A DNA stretch of 64,000 nucleotides from Colletotrichum lupini (GCF_023278565.1 NC_064679.1:5146001-5210000), one strand, 5' to 3'; shown: positions 11,808 through 24,380, numbered from the stretch's first letter. Program-made: numbers and translations. The notes: generated from the sequence alone by a model not told the origin.

Positions 11808-14800
11808 ATGTTCAACTCCATCTCGAGAATCTTCAACCGATACACGCCCACCAAGAACTCTTCGCCTGGACCTACCAGACCAACCCGCGACGAAAGCGAA
11901 GATCGGATATTCCCTTCAACTGCGCCGGCCGAGTACCCCGACGGAATTGACGACAGACTGTTGGGCAGAATGGCGGACGAGGACGAGACCGGTCTCGACA
12001 CATTTAACGACTACGTCGACCCGTTTTCTTCCATGGTCCCTTTCTCGACCCAAGCGAACGATGGAGGAGGTGCTGCGGATGCCGCGTATCCTTCCGACGA
12101 GGACCATAGCGTGAAGAAACGAAAGTCCAAAAAGTCCAAGAAGGACAAGAAGGATCGCAGCAAGAAGGGCAAGAGCAAGGCGACAGACCCAGAACACTCG
12201 GATGCAGGCCCCTCATCTTCCATCTTCAGTGGCCAAATTGGACCCTCCAGTGACGCCATTGTGGCCGATGACGATATCACTTCTTCGCCTCAACTGAAGA
12301 AAAAGCGCAAGCGTGAATCGGATAATCCCAGTGCGCTGGGCGCGTCGCATCCGTCGGATCGGAAAAAGAGGAAGAAGAAGAAGAAGACGCGTCGTTCTCT
12401 CGAAGATGTCGACATGGAGGACGCCGAGCCCGAGGATGTTGTGCCTGAGTCGCCCGAGGACACCAGCATCGCCCAAGCTGTCGTTCACAGCCCCGCCTCC
12501 GAGGCCGATCCCCTCGAGATCAAATACGAGTCACAGCAGTCGCAACTGCTCGGTGTCCCCAGGCCATTCTTTACTCAACCTTCCGGCACACCTGTGTTGC
12601 CAAGTCCAGATGACAACGAGTCCGATGATGGCCAGAACGGACCGGCGTCTTCACCCAGTGTTGCAGCGCAGAGGCGCAGGAGCATGTCACGGGGATCTCA
12701 GATCTCCCTCCTACGACAGAGCCTTGCCAAAGAGGCCGCAGCTCAACCGCACGATACGGCAAAAGCCGTGGAGTCTACGGACGACGCAATGGAGGAGGAC
12801 GTGGCAACCGCCTCAGAGGAGGAGGATTCGGCGGAGGCCGCTCAACGAACCTCGCCAATCGTCGAACCACCTGAAGATGATACATTCGATCGGGACAGTG
12901 TTGGTAGTGACCAAGACGTGGATATGGACGTAACTGCGAACCAGCCCTCTTCGCCGGGATCTCTCGTCGAGGATGACGAGGACGCACAGTCTGGTCACGG
13001 GTCCTTGGCCGATGGTCTTCCCCCGTCATCACAAGCCCCGAGAGAAAGCCCGTCAAGTACACGCAGCGAAGACATGGAGGAAGAGGAGGAGGTCGTCCCA
13101 ACCCCTCAGCTGCCAATCAAAACTTTCCGCGATGCACTCCGAGGTTCAGCCAAAAAGCTCACTACTTATTCCAAGAAGGATGCAGCTGTTGAGAGGCCGG
13201 CCACGACGCCGCGAGCTACTCGACGTCGCAATGCCCAGCCAGACGAAGAACAGCCCTTTGATGTTGGCAACTTGCCTAGTTCGGCTCAGAAGTCTACCCG
13301 CTCCACGGCATCCAAGAAGCAGCGCTCCAAACCGGACTTCTTCGAAAAGTCAACATCAGTCCAAGAGACACCAGAGAATCTCGAGGTGGCAGAGAGTGCG
13401 GCTCGTGAGATCCAAGAGGACGGCGAGGATCAGGAGCCCGAAACTGCAGAAGCCCCAGCCAAGAAGCCAGCATCGACCAAGACCGCAAAGCCTCAGATGA
13501 AGCTCAAGAAACCCAAACAGACAGTTGCCTCTCGCACACCCGCAACCGCCACACCGAAGCCCGTAAAGGCGAAAACGCCAAAGAAGGCTCCCCAGCCCAA
13601 GGGGGCGCCTCAGGGACCACCTGAATATATCACCGGCCAATTCTCCCATGAAGAGATGCGCAAGCTCAGAGAAGTTGTCGAGAAGTATCGAGAAGAGAAC
13701 GAACTGTCACAAGAGGAGATGAACAATCTTATCCAGATGAAGCAGCGCACAAAAGTGTCTAAGACGGCTATCCCATATGACGGCGAGAAATTCCTCCACC
13801 TGTGGAATTACATTTGTGCCGCTCTTCCTGACCGGCGCCGCCAGAAAACTATCGATGTTGCTCGCCAGAATTTCCACAACTTTAAGGCTCGCGGAGGAGG
13901 ATGGACTGCCAAAGAAGATGTTAAGCTGGCGATGCTGTACGCCAAACATGGTAATTGCTGGATCAAAATTGCAGAAGAGCTGGGTCGCCACGAGAAGGAT
14001 GTCCGCGACCGCTACAGGAACTATGTCATTTGTGGCCGCACGGAAGGCCGCAATTATTGGACTGAGGAGGAAGAAAAGGAATTGGTTCAGCATGTCATCA
14101 CCTTGCTCAGACGGACGGACCGGTCACCTTCGAAGATTCAACAGCCTTACGAACCCATGATCAACTGGCAGACGGTCAGTGAGCTGATGGGCCGCAAGCG
14201 CACTCGTCTGCAGTGCATGAGAAAGTTCAAGACTCTCAACGTGGAACTTACCCCCAGCGAAGTTCTGAGGTCTTCGCGCCCCGCGTCAAAGGTCACCTGG
14301 ACTTTGGAGAAGGCCCGCAAGCAGATCCAAGAAATGCCGCCCGAAGATAAACACAAAATGGTCCGGGCTATTCTGGCAGGAGGCGCCGGTCGCGACCGAT
14401 TGATTCAATGGACGAAGCTCGCCGACTTGGAGTTCCGCAGGAAGTGGCCTAAGAAGACTCTCCAATTGCTATGGTATCGTCTAAGGCAGCGTGTCCCCGA
14501 TCAAAAGGAAAAGTCAGTTAGGGACTGTGCCCGTTGGTTGCTGGGGGATGCCAAGGCGAGTGGCCCCCGAGGTGCCAAAATACTCGGCGGAGGGGACACC
14601 AACTATGATACCGAGACCGAGATGGCTGTCGTTGATCCTCCCAAGAAAAACAGCCGTCGAAAGAGCCTGAAAAATGAGCCACGCAGTGCTGAACTTGTGG
14701 TTGACAGCGACGACGCTTCCGACGACGAGAACAACAACAAAGACGATGACGACAACGTCTCTGAAGCCGATGAGGAAGATGAGACCAGGCTGACAGAAGG

Positions 14801-15413
14801 TGATTCTCCGTCTACACGGCAGTCATCAGCCCAATCGAATCGACTCCTGACTGATTCTATATCGAATGCTCTCTCTGCGTCTCCATCTCTCCAACCTGCT
14901 GGCATTTCCAGACTTCTCCCCGTCGAAGCGGAAGACGCTAGGCCTAGCCCTGCTAAGAAACGTGTCAGGCTTTCTGGAGGAACTTCATCCAGACAACGGT
15001 CTATGGAGAATGATGGCAGTTCACCAGAGCCAGTCGCCTCACAGTATGCGGCCGAAAAGATTCCCGACCGCCTCAAAGAGAAGAGAGAAAAGGCCAAGAG
15101 GCGTATCTCTTCCGGGATCAGACTTCGAACAGCGGCATCACTGCAACCGGAGTCGGTGCAGAACAGCGATGTTGACGAAGACATGCCACCGATTCGCGTC
15201 CCACCTTCCACAGCACCCGCATCTGTCAAGAGCAGAAAAGCGGACAGGCGGGTGGGCGACTGGGCCAGAAAGACTGGAGGCCCCGAGCCGCCAGGCCTGC
15301 CGGCACCAGTCAGCGACGAAAACGATGAAGACATGTCGCCGGCTCCCGCCCCGCCCTCGACCGCTCCCTCAGGGTCTAAGGGTCGGAAGAAAGCAAACAG
15401 ACTCAGGGACTGA
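11808..15413 (+). CDS. REB1/TTF1-like Myb-domain DNA-binding protein
   Basis: A single-exon gene of 1201 residues starting at the first ATG of the frame (context TTCACCATGT). Residues 1-600 are charged and disordered, with lysine-rich tracts (KKRKSKKSKKDKKD) typical of nucleolar proteins and many acidic runs. The folded part lies near 610-830. A helix-rich lead-in is followed by a Myb/SANT repeat (GGGWTAKEDVKLAMLYAKHG, W699) ending DRYRNYV, and a second repeat (RNYWTEEEEKELVQHV, W751) ending RLQCMRKF. This layout is that of Reb1/TTF-I factors, which bind rDNA terminator sites, stop RNA polymerase I and block replication forks. The C-terminal 370 residues are again disordered and end in two copies of a DEDM-PPSTAP-RK motif. 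Specific orthology is inferred. Confidence 0.8.
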   Translation: MFNSISRIFNRYTPTKNSSPGPTRPTRDESEDRIFPSTAPAEYPDGIDDRLLGRMADEDETGLDTFNDYVDPFSSMVPFSTQANDGGGAADAAYPSDEDHSVKKRKSKKSKKDKKDRSKKGKSKATDPEHSDAGPSSSIFSGQIGPSSDAIVADDDITSSPQLKKKRKRESDNPSALGASHPSDRKKRKKKKKTRRSLEDVDMEDAEPEDVVPESPEDTSIAQAVVHSPASEADPLEIKYESQQSQLLGVPRPFFTQPSGTPVLPSPDDNESDDGQNGPASSPSVAAQRRRSMSRGSQISLLRQSLAKEAAAQPHDTAKAVESTDDAMEEDVATASEEEDSAEAAQRTSPIVEPPEDDTFDRDSVGSDQDVDMDVTANQPSSPGSLVEDDEDAQSGHGSLADGLPPSSQAPRESPSSTRSEDMEEEEEVVPTPQLPIKTFRDALRGSAKKLTTYSKKDAAVERPATTPRATRRRNAQPDEEQPFDVGNLPSSAQKSTRSTASKKQRSKPDFFEKSTSVQETPENLEVAESAAREIQEDGEDQEPETAEAPAKKPASTKTAKPQMKLKKPKQTVASRTPATATPKPVKAKTPKKAPQPKGAPQGPPEYITGQFSHEEMRKLREVVEKYREENELSQEEMNNLIQMKQRTKVSKTAIPYDGEKFLHLWNYICAALPDRRRQKTIDVARQNFHNFKARGGGWTAKEDVKLAMLYAKHGNCWIKIAEELGRHEKDVRDRYRNYVICGRTEGRNYWTEEEEKELVQHVITLLRRTDRSPSKIQQPYEPMINWQTVSELMGRKRTRLQCMRKFKTLNVELTPSEVLRSSRPASKVTWTLEKARKQIQEMPPEDKHKMVRAILAGGAGRDRLIQWTKLADLEFRRKWPKKTLQLLWYRLRQRVPDQKEKSVRDCARWLLGDAKASGPRGAKILGGGDTNYDTETEMAVVDPPKKNSRRKSLKNEPRSAELVVDSDDASDDENNNKDDDDNVSEADEEDETRLTEGDSPSTRQSSAQSNRLLTDSISNALSASPSLQPAGISRLLPVEAEDARPSPAKKRVRLSGGTSSRQRSMENDGSSPEPVASQYAAEKIPDRLKEKREKAKRRISSGIRLRTAASLQPESVQNSDVDEDMPPIRVPPSTAPASVKSRKADRRVGDWARKTGGPEPPGLPAPVSDENDEDMSPAPAPPSTAPSGSKGRKKANRLRD

Positions 15414-18400
15414 ACCACCTAGTGGATAGCTTGGGTTGCGATTTCACGCTGCGATGGATGTGCAACTAGATTGTTGTACAAGTTTCACATCTTCTCAAGT
15501 CACTCGAGTAGTGTGGTAGTGTACATGATGATACCCCGCGAGGCCGAGGTACGATGTTGACTCGAGAGTCGTTATTGATGGATAAGGTTTAGTGGCCAGG
15601 GTGCCGCAGAGAATACTATCAGAGCGGTCAACGTTCTGGGCCAAAAGCAATGGCAGGCCACAGCATGGGCAAAGCAGGTTCAGGCACGTCACACAGCATT
15701 TGTTATGAGGGTTGTTTTTTCGGAGTGGATATCGATTGTTCAAGGATGGTAATTGTACATAGCTTAGTAGCTGCGAACCCCCATCATTATCGAATGGTTC
15801 AAAACAAGTTGTGTTGAAGCTCTTTCTCAGATGTTAAAATTTCACGTTCCATTGTACTTTGTGGAATCGTCAGTTGAGTTGTTTGTCGTGAGGAATTTAC
15901 GTCATTGGTCATGACTCGTCGGTGGCCAGTCGAACCACCCGAACGATAACGAGGTTTGAATATTTTTCACTCGGCGATTTTTCCTAAGCCTAGTGGAATG
16001 TCGTCATAGGACGACTACTTACTCATGAATCAGCTACCGCAGCTATCTCGCAACTGAGAATCTGTTTCGCGCCTAGTCGATAGGCGGCCATCAGGGGTAA
16101 TCCAGCTTTATCTCCGACCGTCACGGATCCATCTGCCCACTTTTTCAACACCCGTGCCGCTGTCGCCGTCACCGTAGGGCTGTGACGTTCCGTGGCGAGA
16201 GAAAATGTGTGTGTACTCTATACCGTGACAGCGTCCAGGCTTTTTTGGGAAGTACGGTCGATAAGGTAAACCCGCGGGATGAAGTGGTGGGATGGATAAT
16301 CGGCTCTCGCCCGAGAACGGGGGAACCCAGCGGAATGGGAAAGGAACTTGTTCCCCATGTCCGGTACATGCGTGTCAACTGGGGGTTGACTGATGCGTGC
16401 TTTTGCAGCGCTGTACACGTGTACTGGAGAACCCGATAAAGCTGTGATGACAAAGTCGTGTACTTACCCAAGTGGCGAGTCCCAGGGCAGTGGGAGAAGG
16501 GGTGACACGCAAAAAAAGAGTGTGACGGCCACGCACTCCGAGCCCAAGACGCGACGTCATCCGGGGGAGGTGATGTGTAGAATTTCTAGAATGATTCAAC
16601 ATGTGTGAATCTTCCGACATCTGGGGAAAGAATAACGGGGGGTTCCCGAAGACAGCACTGCATGCGTTTCTGTACCACGGCCATTCCGTGCGGGGTCTTC
16701 TTTCTTCTCCATCGCGCGTTGTCGGATGTCATTGTCACGATGGCTTCACGTAGACAGGACTCCGGAGCAAGTTCCGCGCGACGCGCGCGTGCGGAATTTT
16801 CTCTCCAGAATCAAACGTTGTGGCGTCATTGTTCCGTCGCGGAGGGAGTCGGCGCGACACGGTGTGTCTGCAAACGGTCCTTGTCGGGATCGGTATCGAA
16901 GTTTGGCCCGAGTCAGGACGACCTGAGCACCTTGACACTGGAAGTAGGTAGATCAGCAAACGCCGAGAGATCGGAGAAACATCTGGAGGCGATCATCCCG
17001 GGCGTTGCGGAGAGGCAGAAGTAGGGAAGCTCCAGTTGTTACGGGTAGCATTTGCAATTGTTGATGGGGAGGCACTGGTATTAGTATCGGCGTCGGCGAT
17101 AGCAGCATCAAGCATCGCGATTGTCACCGACCGTCCAAATCCGTGGAAATGCGCGCGATGGACAGTCTCGTTCGCAACAGACGGGAATCTAGAGTGAGTG
17201 GAGGGTACGAAGTACTTTCGAGGCTGAGGGCGGAAAGCACAAAAAGGGGAAAGACGAGCCTCAGCCTCCAGCAACCTCACCGTGTAAGAACCTGAAAAGT
17301 TGAACGTCGAGCTCACGGAAAACATCCGATCAGACCACCGGATGAAAAGCGGGGCCCTCAGGGACCGACCGCAGCGGCGTGGCCGCACTTCGGGCCCTTA
17401 TGGTGGTTTTACGGATAGTTGATGGGGCGGAGGGGTCCGCCGCGATGAAAGACACTCACAGTCTCACACGGTACACCCCTCTCCCCCCCCCCCCCTGGGC
17501 GGATCCGCATCCAAGGCGTACGGCCGAGGTGAGGCGAGAATTTGCGCGCGCAATGGGCCACCTTTTTTCCAGAAAAGATCCGAGTTAGTGCCTTGAGATC
17601 TAATTTGAGCCACAGTCTTCCATGGACTGTTTATCATCTACGTGGCAGTGTGGTGAAGTTTGAGCCTAGAGGCAGTTGTGTGAGCCACAGCTTCTCAAGT
17701 GAGGTGGCTTGACCTTACCATGGTAGATTGGGCCTCGAGTTGTTTCACGATAGATTCGTCCATCGTGAGCTTCACCACCAGTGGTAAGTCATTTGCTGTC
17801 TTGATATTGACCACTTCTCGCTCAAATTTCTGTACAATCCCCCCTTCCACCACTCCGTAGCTCCTCATGCCCACTTCTCATCCAACCGTGAAGCAAATTT
17901 TCATGGTCTCGTGTCGTTGCGAGTTCCTCACTTGTCGGCCCTTTTTCCTCTCGCGTGTAAAAGAGACGAGAAGACTCTTACCACAATACTCCATCGTACT
18001 CCCCCTTTTCCCTCACTCTGGGCCTCTGGGACTGGGAGTTTCCACATATCATGAATGACCAGGCCGTGTACGCAGTAGGTAGCGGTTGCCATTTGGCCGG
18101 CAGCACATTTCGTCGCTGTTTCGCATAGCTTCGTTACTCGTAGCCGGCGTAGGATGGGGCTCAATACTCGGCGTGCTCTCGCGGTAATCGTGGAGTCGTG
18201 GCCGAGTCTCGGTGCTTTTCTGGTTCTCTCATGTCTCTCGTTAAAAGGTAGACTCCACGACTCCCCATCGTGGACCAGACCAAGGGGATGCCGGCCGGTG
18301 AAGTGGGTTGTGTAATGATCTGGCTCAAGGGACGAGACTCGTCGAGCCGTGAGCCGCATCCATAGCCCTCAATAGCTCCTATAGCTCTCATGTTTCTCTG

Positions 18401-21400
18401 GTCTTTCATTCGACGAGTCACGAGTATCTCTCGCTACAACACTCCCCTCTCACTCTCCGAGACTCTGCCTCCCGTTGAACGTTGACCAACAGTGGCGCCA
18501 ACGGTATGCAAACCTAGTAGACGGTCGGGCGGTTATCAGGAACCAGGCGCGCTAGAAGCAACGGGAGCAAGCCACAGAGCGAGGGACAGATACGGATACA
18601 AGGTGTCCAGGCGTATCTGCGAGCTAAGGCAGCCTAGTAGGGGCGTGTCGCGGCGGCATCTGCTTGCCGGGCCGAAGAGGACCAACAGGGTTCAGGGGGT
18701 GGGGGTCCCGTCAGCGGACAGGGGAGGAGATACCATTTTTTTTCCTTACAGTCAAGCAGTAAACGCCAGATGGAAAACAAGAAGAAGAGTGTGAACTGTG
18801 AAGAGAAAGGGCAAGGTGGATGGGGCAGGGGTGCAGGGGTCAGCGTCTAATCGGACCTTGCGTGGGCCAAGCTGCCATGCGATGCCATGCGGCTGCGTTG
18901 TGGACTTGTGGTTTTCTTTCGCAGTCATTGCAGCCTTTGCAGGCCTTTGTGGTGAAGGTTGTTGTTCTCGTGATCTGACATGACCGTGGTGCATATGTCG
19001 GTCCGGGGAATGAGGCCTTGACCGGACGATGTGATGCGTAGCTCGGGGTATTTTTTTGATTCTATGATACGATGGTATGATCAAAGTGTGCATGTCGTGG
19101 TAAACCCGGGTCTGCGATGTGTTGATACCTATTCGGAGTATGTGCGGTGCAACTATTCAAAAAACCACAAAATCCATGATATTCCCAGAATCCCAGTGAC
19201 AGGCCATGGCATGCCAGATGGCAGATGCCGCCCGTGCGGTGGAGATCTACCTTACCGTAAAGTACGTACCCGGGAAGGAAAATGCGGCGACGGCACGGTA
19301 CTTGGGCCCCAAATGTGGATGCCCTCTTATTTTATTTTTTTCAAGTGGTTCTCTGCTTGTTTCTCTTCCTCTTCATTACTTTGCATGTCCCTGTTTACCA
19401 CGTCGGTTTCTTTCCGCATCTAAGCATACGTGGACGAACAAGTGCATCGTCTGATGTTATGATGTGAGCGAATGTGGTTCCAGGGCTCCAGCGATCTTTT
19501 CTCGAAGAAACGGAATGGTTCAATCGAAGGGCAGGGAACCTGACTCTCTCTCCCGTACGTGTGTATGACAGACCTGCACGTTAAGCTTTGAGTTTGTCAG
19601 TCCATCAGTCAGCCGTGCAGCATATCCTGTTCGCGATGCTAGCAATGCTACTGTGTACCTAGGTAGAGCGTAGGCCAAGCAAGGCCAGCCGCCAAGCCGT
19701 CGTCACTGTCACTCAATCAATCAAACTCCCGTCCCTCCATGGCATGGCTCATACCAAGAAGATCAAGGTTACGTGCCTCTTCACAATTCCGTGGTGCGGT
19801 GGCACGGTGGTATGGTGGCAGCATACGCGACGGGACCTGCATCGGTGCATCCTGACCCTGACGTCAATCGGAGGCTTCGGGATCTCCACCAACAACGAAT
19901 GAAGTCCTGGACAGCGGGCGGATCATCTCGTGCAATTCCGCACTAGAGAGATTCCAGCAGCACGCCAAGGATAAAGGGTCCGATTAGTGTAATTGTGGCC
20001 CGTCCAATCTGGGCCTTGACTGCTTTCTGGATTTGTCGCCCTGCCTCTGCCTGCAACCACGAAGACAGATCCTGGACAGGGAAGCCAGATCCATTCGGCG
20101 AGTTCCAGCTATCACCGCGAATAATTGTGGTGACCCTGCCGCATACGCCGTCGTCTCGGCCTCTTTTCGAAAGTCTGGTCTGCGGTCCCTGTCACCTTGC
20201 CTTTTGCTTGAACCACCACCACTCTCTGTAGTGCTCACTGCTCGCTCACACCGGGGAGCCTCATGTTTAGACCGACTCCTCTTAGTGGCCGAGCATTGGA
20301 CCGAATAATTGCAATGAGACTCGACGTCAATCATCAGCTCACGGGGCACACCCCTTCCCTTGCCTACCGTCCCCCCCAGTACACCGTGCACACCAGATCC
20401 AGTGCCTTGACGGTGTCGGGTGCTGGACGGTGCCACGGTGGTTGCTTGAAGCTCAGCTGCGTCGGCCGGAGGTACTCGGCGCAATGTACCACCAACGTCA
20501 CTCGTGAGGCTCGCGACACGGCGAGAGCTATGGCCATCCGGCCCATCGGCGGCGGTCCCACCGTCCCAACAGGTTCCAGAGGTTCCTCCCAAGGTACCTA
20601 GGTAGGCCCTCTCACTACAACCACAACCGTCAATTTTCAAAGTCACCCTGGTCCGACATGTCACCACGGTCACGGTATTCTCTCTCGCGACTCTCCGCCC
20701 GCGAGACGACTGGGCCAGAACCACCACTACCACCACGTCGTTCTTCACCCGGTCTTCACCCGCCATTATCCCACAGTCCAGCCCACACACGTACGTTGCT
20801 GCCCGCACTTTTCTTGGTTCGCCCACGGGCCCCCGACTTGTCCGTTTGATGCATGTTGTTGTGGACTGTGGGAGTGTGTGGGAGTGTGGGTTAGCCAGTA
20901 CCAGCAATGTGGGTATCGTTTTCTTCCTTTCCTTTCGTTTTTTTTTTTTTTTTTTTTTTTCGTTGTTTAGCAAGCAAACCAAGATGTCCATGCCCACCCC
21001 GGCTGCCCTGCTTGGTCAGAGACGTGATCATGAGGCATGAAAAGCACCTTTCCATCAGTCAAAGTGTGGAAACGCATGCGGAGGCATACGGGGATATACG
21101 GGGAGTGAAATGGGTTCCCAATGGGTGAGAACGGGGTGAGCATCTGCTCATTCCTTCCTTGCTTGCTTCCTTCCCTTCTTCGCGCCTTCCGTCGTGCTTT
21201 CCGCCATGCCATGCCATGTCGTGCAAGGTAAGGTACCTCTCCTTCCGTGCTTCCTTCCATGCCTTGGCCAAGTACCGAAATAAGGTGAGCACCTACCTTA
21301 TGGTACATCCCTTACCTTAGTAAGTACTAGGTAAAGTAAGTAACTTGGGTAAGGTAGGAAGCAAAGTGAGGAAGGTACGAACCGGAAAGTAGGTACGTCC

Positions 21401-21897
21401 CAACCCGGAGCCGTGGTCGCGAGACCCAGTCCCCGGGCACTCCCCAGTCACGCCGTACCTTCCCAGTCAACCCAGACTACTCCGTACCTTACCTATGGAA
21501 CTGTGGGAAGGACCTGCTCGTCTCCTGACCTCTTTCCTCTAATACAAAAAGAATCCTTTCCTTCCCCCATCGTTGACTCTTGGCCCCCTTTCCTCCTTCC
21601 CATCCCACACTTCTCCAGACTAATCAGAGCTTTATCTCAACTACCTTGTCCCTCTCCACACCTCAACAGCTCAAGGCAGGTATAATACCTTCCTTCCTCC
21701 CTCTTCCTTCTTCTTGAAGCAGACACCCAACAACCTCAACACCAACAAGAACCTCGTTCTCACCCAGAGACATCATCACCCTCGGAACCAACAGACTTAT
21801 CTCTCCCGCCTCTACATCCTCCCCTGGATCGAGAACACCAAACCCACCCCCACATCATCCATCCCCATATCGACGCACATCGTCAGCATCGCCCATC
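15414..21897. other. 6.5-kb gene-free interval upstream of the sugar transporter
   Basis: I see no convincing gene on either strand. It holds a C-run at about 17,487-17,499, a 23-base T-run at 20,938-20,960, and a cluster of ACCTTA/TAAGGT words at 21,225-21,400. A 337-codon frame on the minus strand (20,997-19,984) is low-complexity and judged spurious. The last 500 bp are promoter-like. Confidence 0.45.
21420..21730 (+). promoter_or_regulatory. Sugar-transporter promoter: CreA-like sites, TATA-like box, CT tract
   Basis: CCCCGG (21,431-21,436) and CCCCAG (21,442-21,447) match the reverse of SYGGRG, the CreA carbon-repressor site. A TATAATA word is at about 21,680-21,686, inside a C/T-rich tract (21,640-21,715) typical of strong fungal promoters. 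These are consensus matches only. Confidence 0.35.
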
Positions 21898-23672
21898 ATG
21901 CAGTTCCCCAAGCTCGGTGGCAAGGGCGTAGAGCATAAGGACCGGACGGAAGCCGACGCTCCCACCTCGGATTCCAGCTCCGACATCACGGCTGAGCAGA
22001 AGATTACCTTCGCCGCCGCTTTCCTCGGCCTCGTTGCCAGTATCGGTGGTTTCATGTTCGGTTATGTCAGGTATGTCTTACTTCCCCGGAGAAGGGGGGG
22101 GGGGGGGGGCACCTCTCCGCCCCGCCCTCCTCCATCTGAGACCTACATGTCTCGCCGGCCGTTCCGTTTGCTGACCCTTTGTTCCTCACAGTGGTCAGAT
22201 TTCCGGTTTCTTCCTGATGGAAGACTTCATGCAGCGCTTCGGTGAGCCCCAGAATGGCACCTACATCTTCAGCGCCGCTCGCCAGGGTACCATCGTCGGT
22301 CTCTTGTGTATCGGCTGTCTCGTTGGTGCTCTTACTGCCGGCAAGCTCGCCGACACTCTCGGCCGTCGCATGACCATCTCGCTCTTTGCCTTCTTCTCCT
22401 GCATTGGTATCGTCATCGAGATCTCCTCCACCACCAAGTGGTACCAGTTCGCCATTGGCCGCCTCGTCAACGGCGTCGGCATCGGTGCCCTCTCCGTCGT
22501 CGTTCCCATGTACCAGTCCGAGTCTTGCCCCGCCATCATCCGCGGTGTCATTGTCTCCACCTACCAGCTCTTCATCACGCTCGGCATCTGGCTCGCCGAA
22601 ATTGTCAACTTCGCGACCCACAACAAGGCCGGCTCTGCCTCCTGGCGCATCCCCAACGGTCTCGGCTTCGCCTGGGCCCTCATTCTCGGTGCCGGTATCC
22701 TCCTCCTTCCCGAGTCCCCCCGTTACGCCTTCCGCCAGGGTCGCGAGGACGAGGCTCGCCGCAACATTGCCAAGCTTGCCGGAGTCGAGCCCAATGCCGC
22801 CTCTGTCAACCTCCAGATCGATGAGATCCGCGCCAAGGTCGCCGAGGAGTCTGCTGGCGCCGACACCAGCATCTGGGAGATCTTCACCGGCCCCCGCATG
22901 TTCTACCGTACCATTCTCGGAATTGTGCTTCAGGCCGGTCAGCAGCTCACTGGCGCCAACTTCTTCTTCTACTTCGGAACCACCGTCTTCTCCGCTACCG
23001 GTCTCAGCGACAGCTACGTCACTCAGCTCATTCTCGGATCCGTCAACGTCGCTTGCACCTTTGGCGGTCTGGTTGTCGTCAAGAAGTCCGGTCGCCGCAT
23101 TGCTCTCATCGTCGGTGCTCTGTGGATGATGATGTGCTTCTTCGTCTACGCCTTTGTCGGTCACTTCGCTCTCGACACCGTCACCCCCTCCAACACCCCC
23201 CAGGCCGGCGCCGTTCTCGTTGCCTTCTCTTGCCTGTTCATCGCCGGTTTCGCCACGACCTGGGGTCCTCTCGTCTGGGCTGTCGTCGCTGAGCTGTACC
23301 CTGCTCGCTACCGTGCTCCCGCCATGGCTCTTGCCACCGCCTCCAACTGGCTCTGGAACTTGTATGTGTCCCTGACTTTCAACTGCAAAAACTATCAACT
23401 AACTCCTTCTCAGCCTCATGTCCTTCTTCACCCGCTACATCACCGATGCCATTGACTACCTCTACGGTCTCGTCTTCGCTGGCTGCTGTGCTGCCCTGGC
23501 TGTCATTGTCTTCCTCTTCGTCATCGAGTCCAAGGACCGCACCCTCGAGGAGATTGACACCATGTACGTCCAGCACGTCAACCCTATCACCTCTGCGAAG
23601 TGGCGCGGCGAGGTGCACAAGCACCACCACGAGTCCGCCAGTGAGGAGGAGAAGGTCAATGCCACTGCCTAA
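21898..23672 (+). CDS. MFS monosaccharide (hexose) transporter
   Basis: A proton- or gradient-driven plasma-membrane sugar porter with 12 membrane segments. Exons 21898-22070, 22192-23361 and 23414-23672 give 533 residues. Family marks are present: G-R-R after the second segment (115-117), GRLVNGVGIGALSVVVPMY, PESPR (231-235) before the central loop, QQLTGANFFFYFG (308-320) that lines the sugar site, AELYPARYRA, and ESKDRTLEEID near the end. Both introns obey phase: the first is 121 bp with a CTGAC branch site and rebuilds Ser58, and the second is 52 bp and rebuilds the Phe of NWLWNF. Codons are strongly C-ending, suggesting high expression. The first intron contains a run of 16 Gs. It is convergent with the xylanase gene. 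Substrate (glucose, xylose or other) is not decided by sequence. Confidence 0.93.
22094..22109 (+). repeat. G16 homopolymer inside transporter intron 1
   Basis: Sixteen consecutive Gs lie 23 bases after the donor site of intron 1. It could form a G-rich structure in RNA, or its length may be uncertain in the assembly. Confidence 0.8.
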
Positions 23673-24380
23673 GCGCATTGATTGCTTTGGCGTTTGAAAT
23701 GTCTTGTGCATTGGAAACACCGCAAACATACACATATTGCATTCTGTTCCCCTCTAGCTTTCTAGGCCAGAGAGAAAAGACCTGTATCATACAAACTTCA
23801 TTGCGACGGCGTTGGGTGGCATCTTGTATTCTTAAGAGAATTCGTTCATGAGGAATGAGAATTATTTAATTGATCAACATTCAAAAGACTTTGGTACATA
23901 CAAGTGATACATGTCTATATTACGGATCCGACGCAAGAGAATCGATTCGCTTACTGGGTTGGATGGTCATAAGAAGGCTTAGGTATTATAGAGATGTACT
24001 TCACTTGTCCTTTCCAAGCTCATTAGACAATATCAAGAAGTTGTTTATGTATTGGAGTTATGTCTCTGTGGCTTGCCCTCTTCTATGTCTAAAGGACGAG
24101 GGCTGGGAGCCGATGTACGTCTGCCTCCTTTCCGTGTTACCGGCCTTTACCAACGATTCAATTACCAGATGATATGATACCATTGAAACTAGGCCATGTT
24201 GGTTCAAGAGTGTGAGGAAGGCTGAGCGAAACGGAGCGCAGCTGCGCAACGCCTAGCAAGTATTTGACAAGCCAGATCTCGTCTTATGTATCAGGTTCAA
24301 AAAGGGGTCATTGTATGCGATGCCAAAGTCACACAGTTGAACTCAATCCCCTTCTCTTCATCTTCTCCATCTCAGTTACC
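23673..24380. other. Convergent 3' intergenic region
   Basis: Contains the 3' ends of the sugar transporter and xylanase genes. AT content rises (for example 23,840-24,010). No gene, RNA gene or repeat recognised. Confidence 0.5.

Noticed and set aside
14603..15418. 271-codon frame antisense to the REB1-like gene
   Set aside because: Shadow of the acidic, Ser-rich C-terminal coding region; no motif or own promoter.
19984..20997. 337-codon minus-strand frame in the large intergenic region
   Set aside because: Starts in a poly-A-derived lysine run and is low-complexity with no motif; length is explained by GC-rich sequence.
22067..23398. 443-codon frame antisense to the sugar transporter
   Set aside because: It mirrors the transporter's strong C-ending codon bias, is Gly/Asp/Glu-rich without motifs, and crosses the transporter's splice sites.
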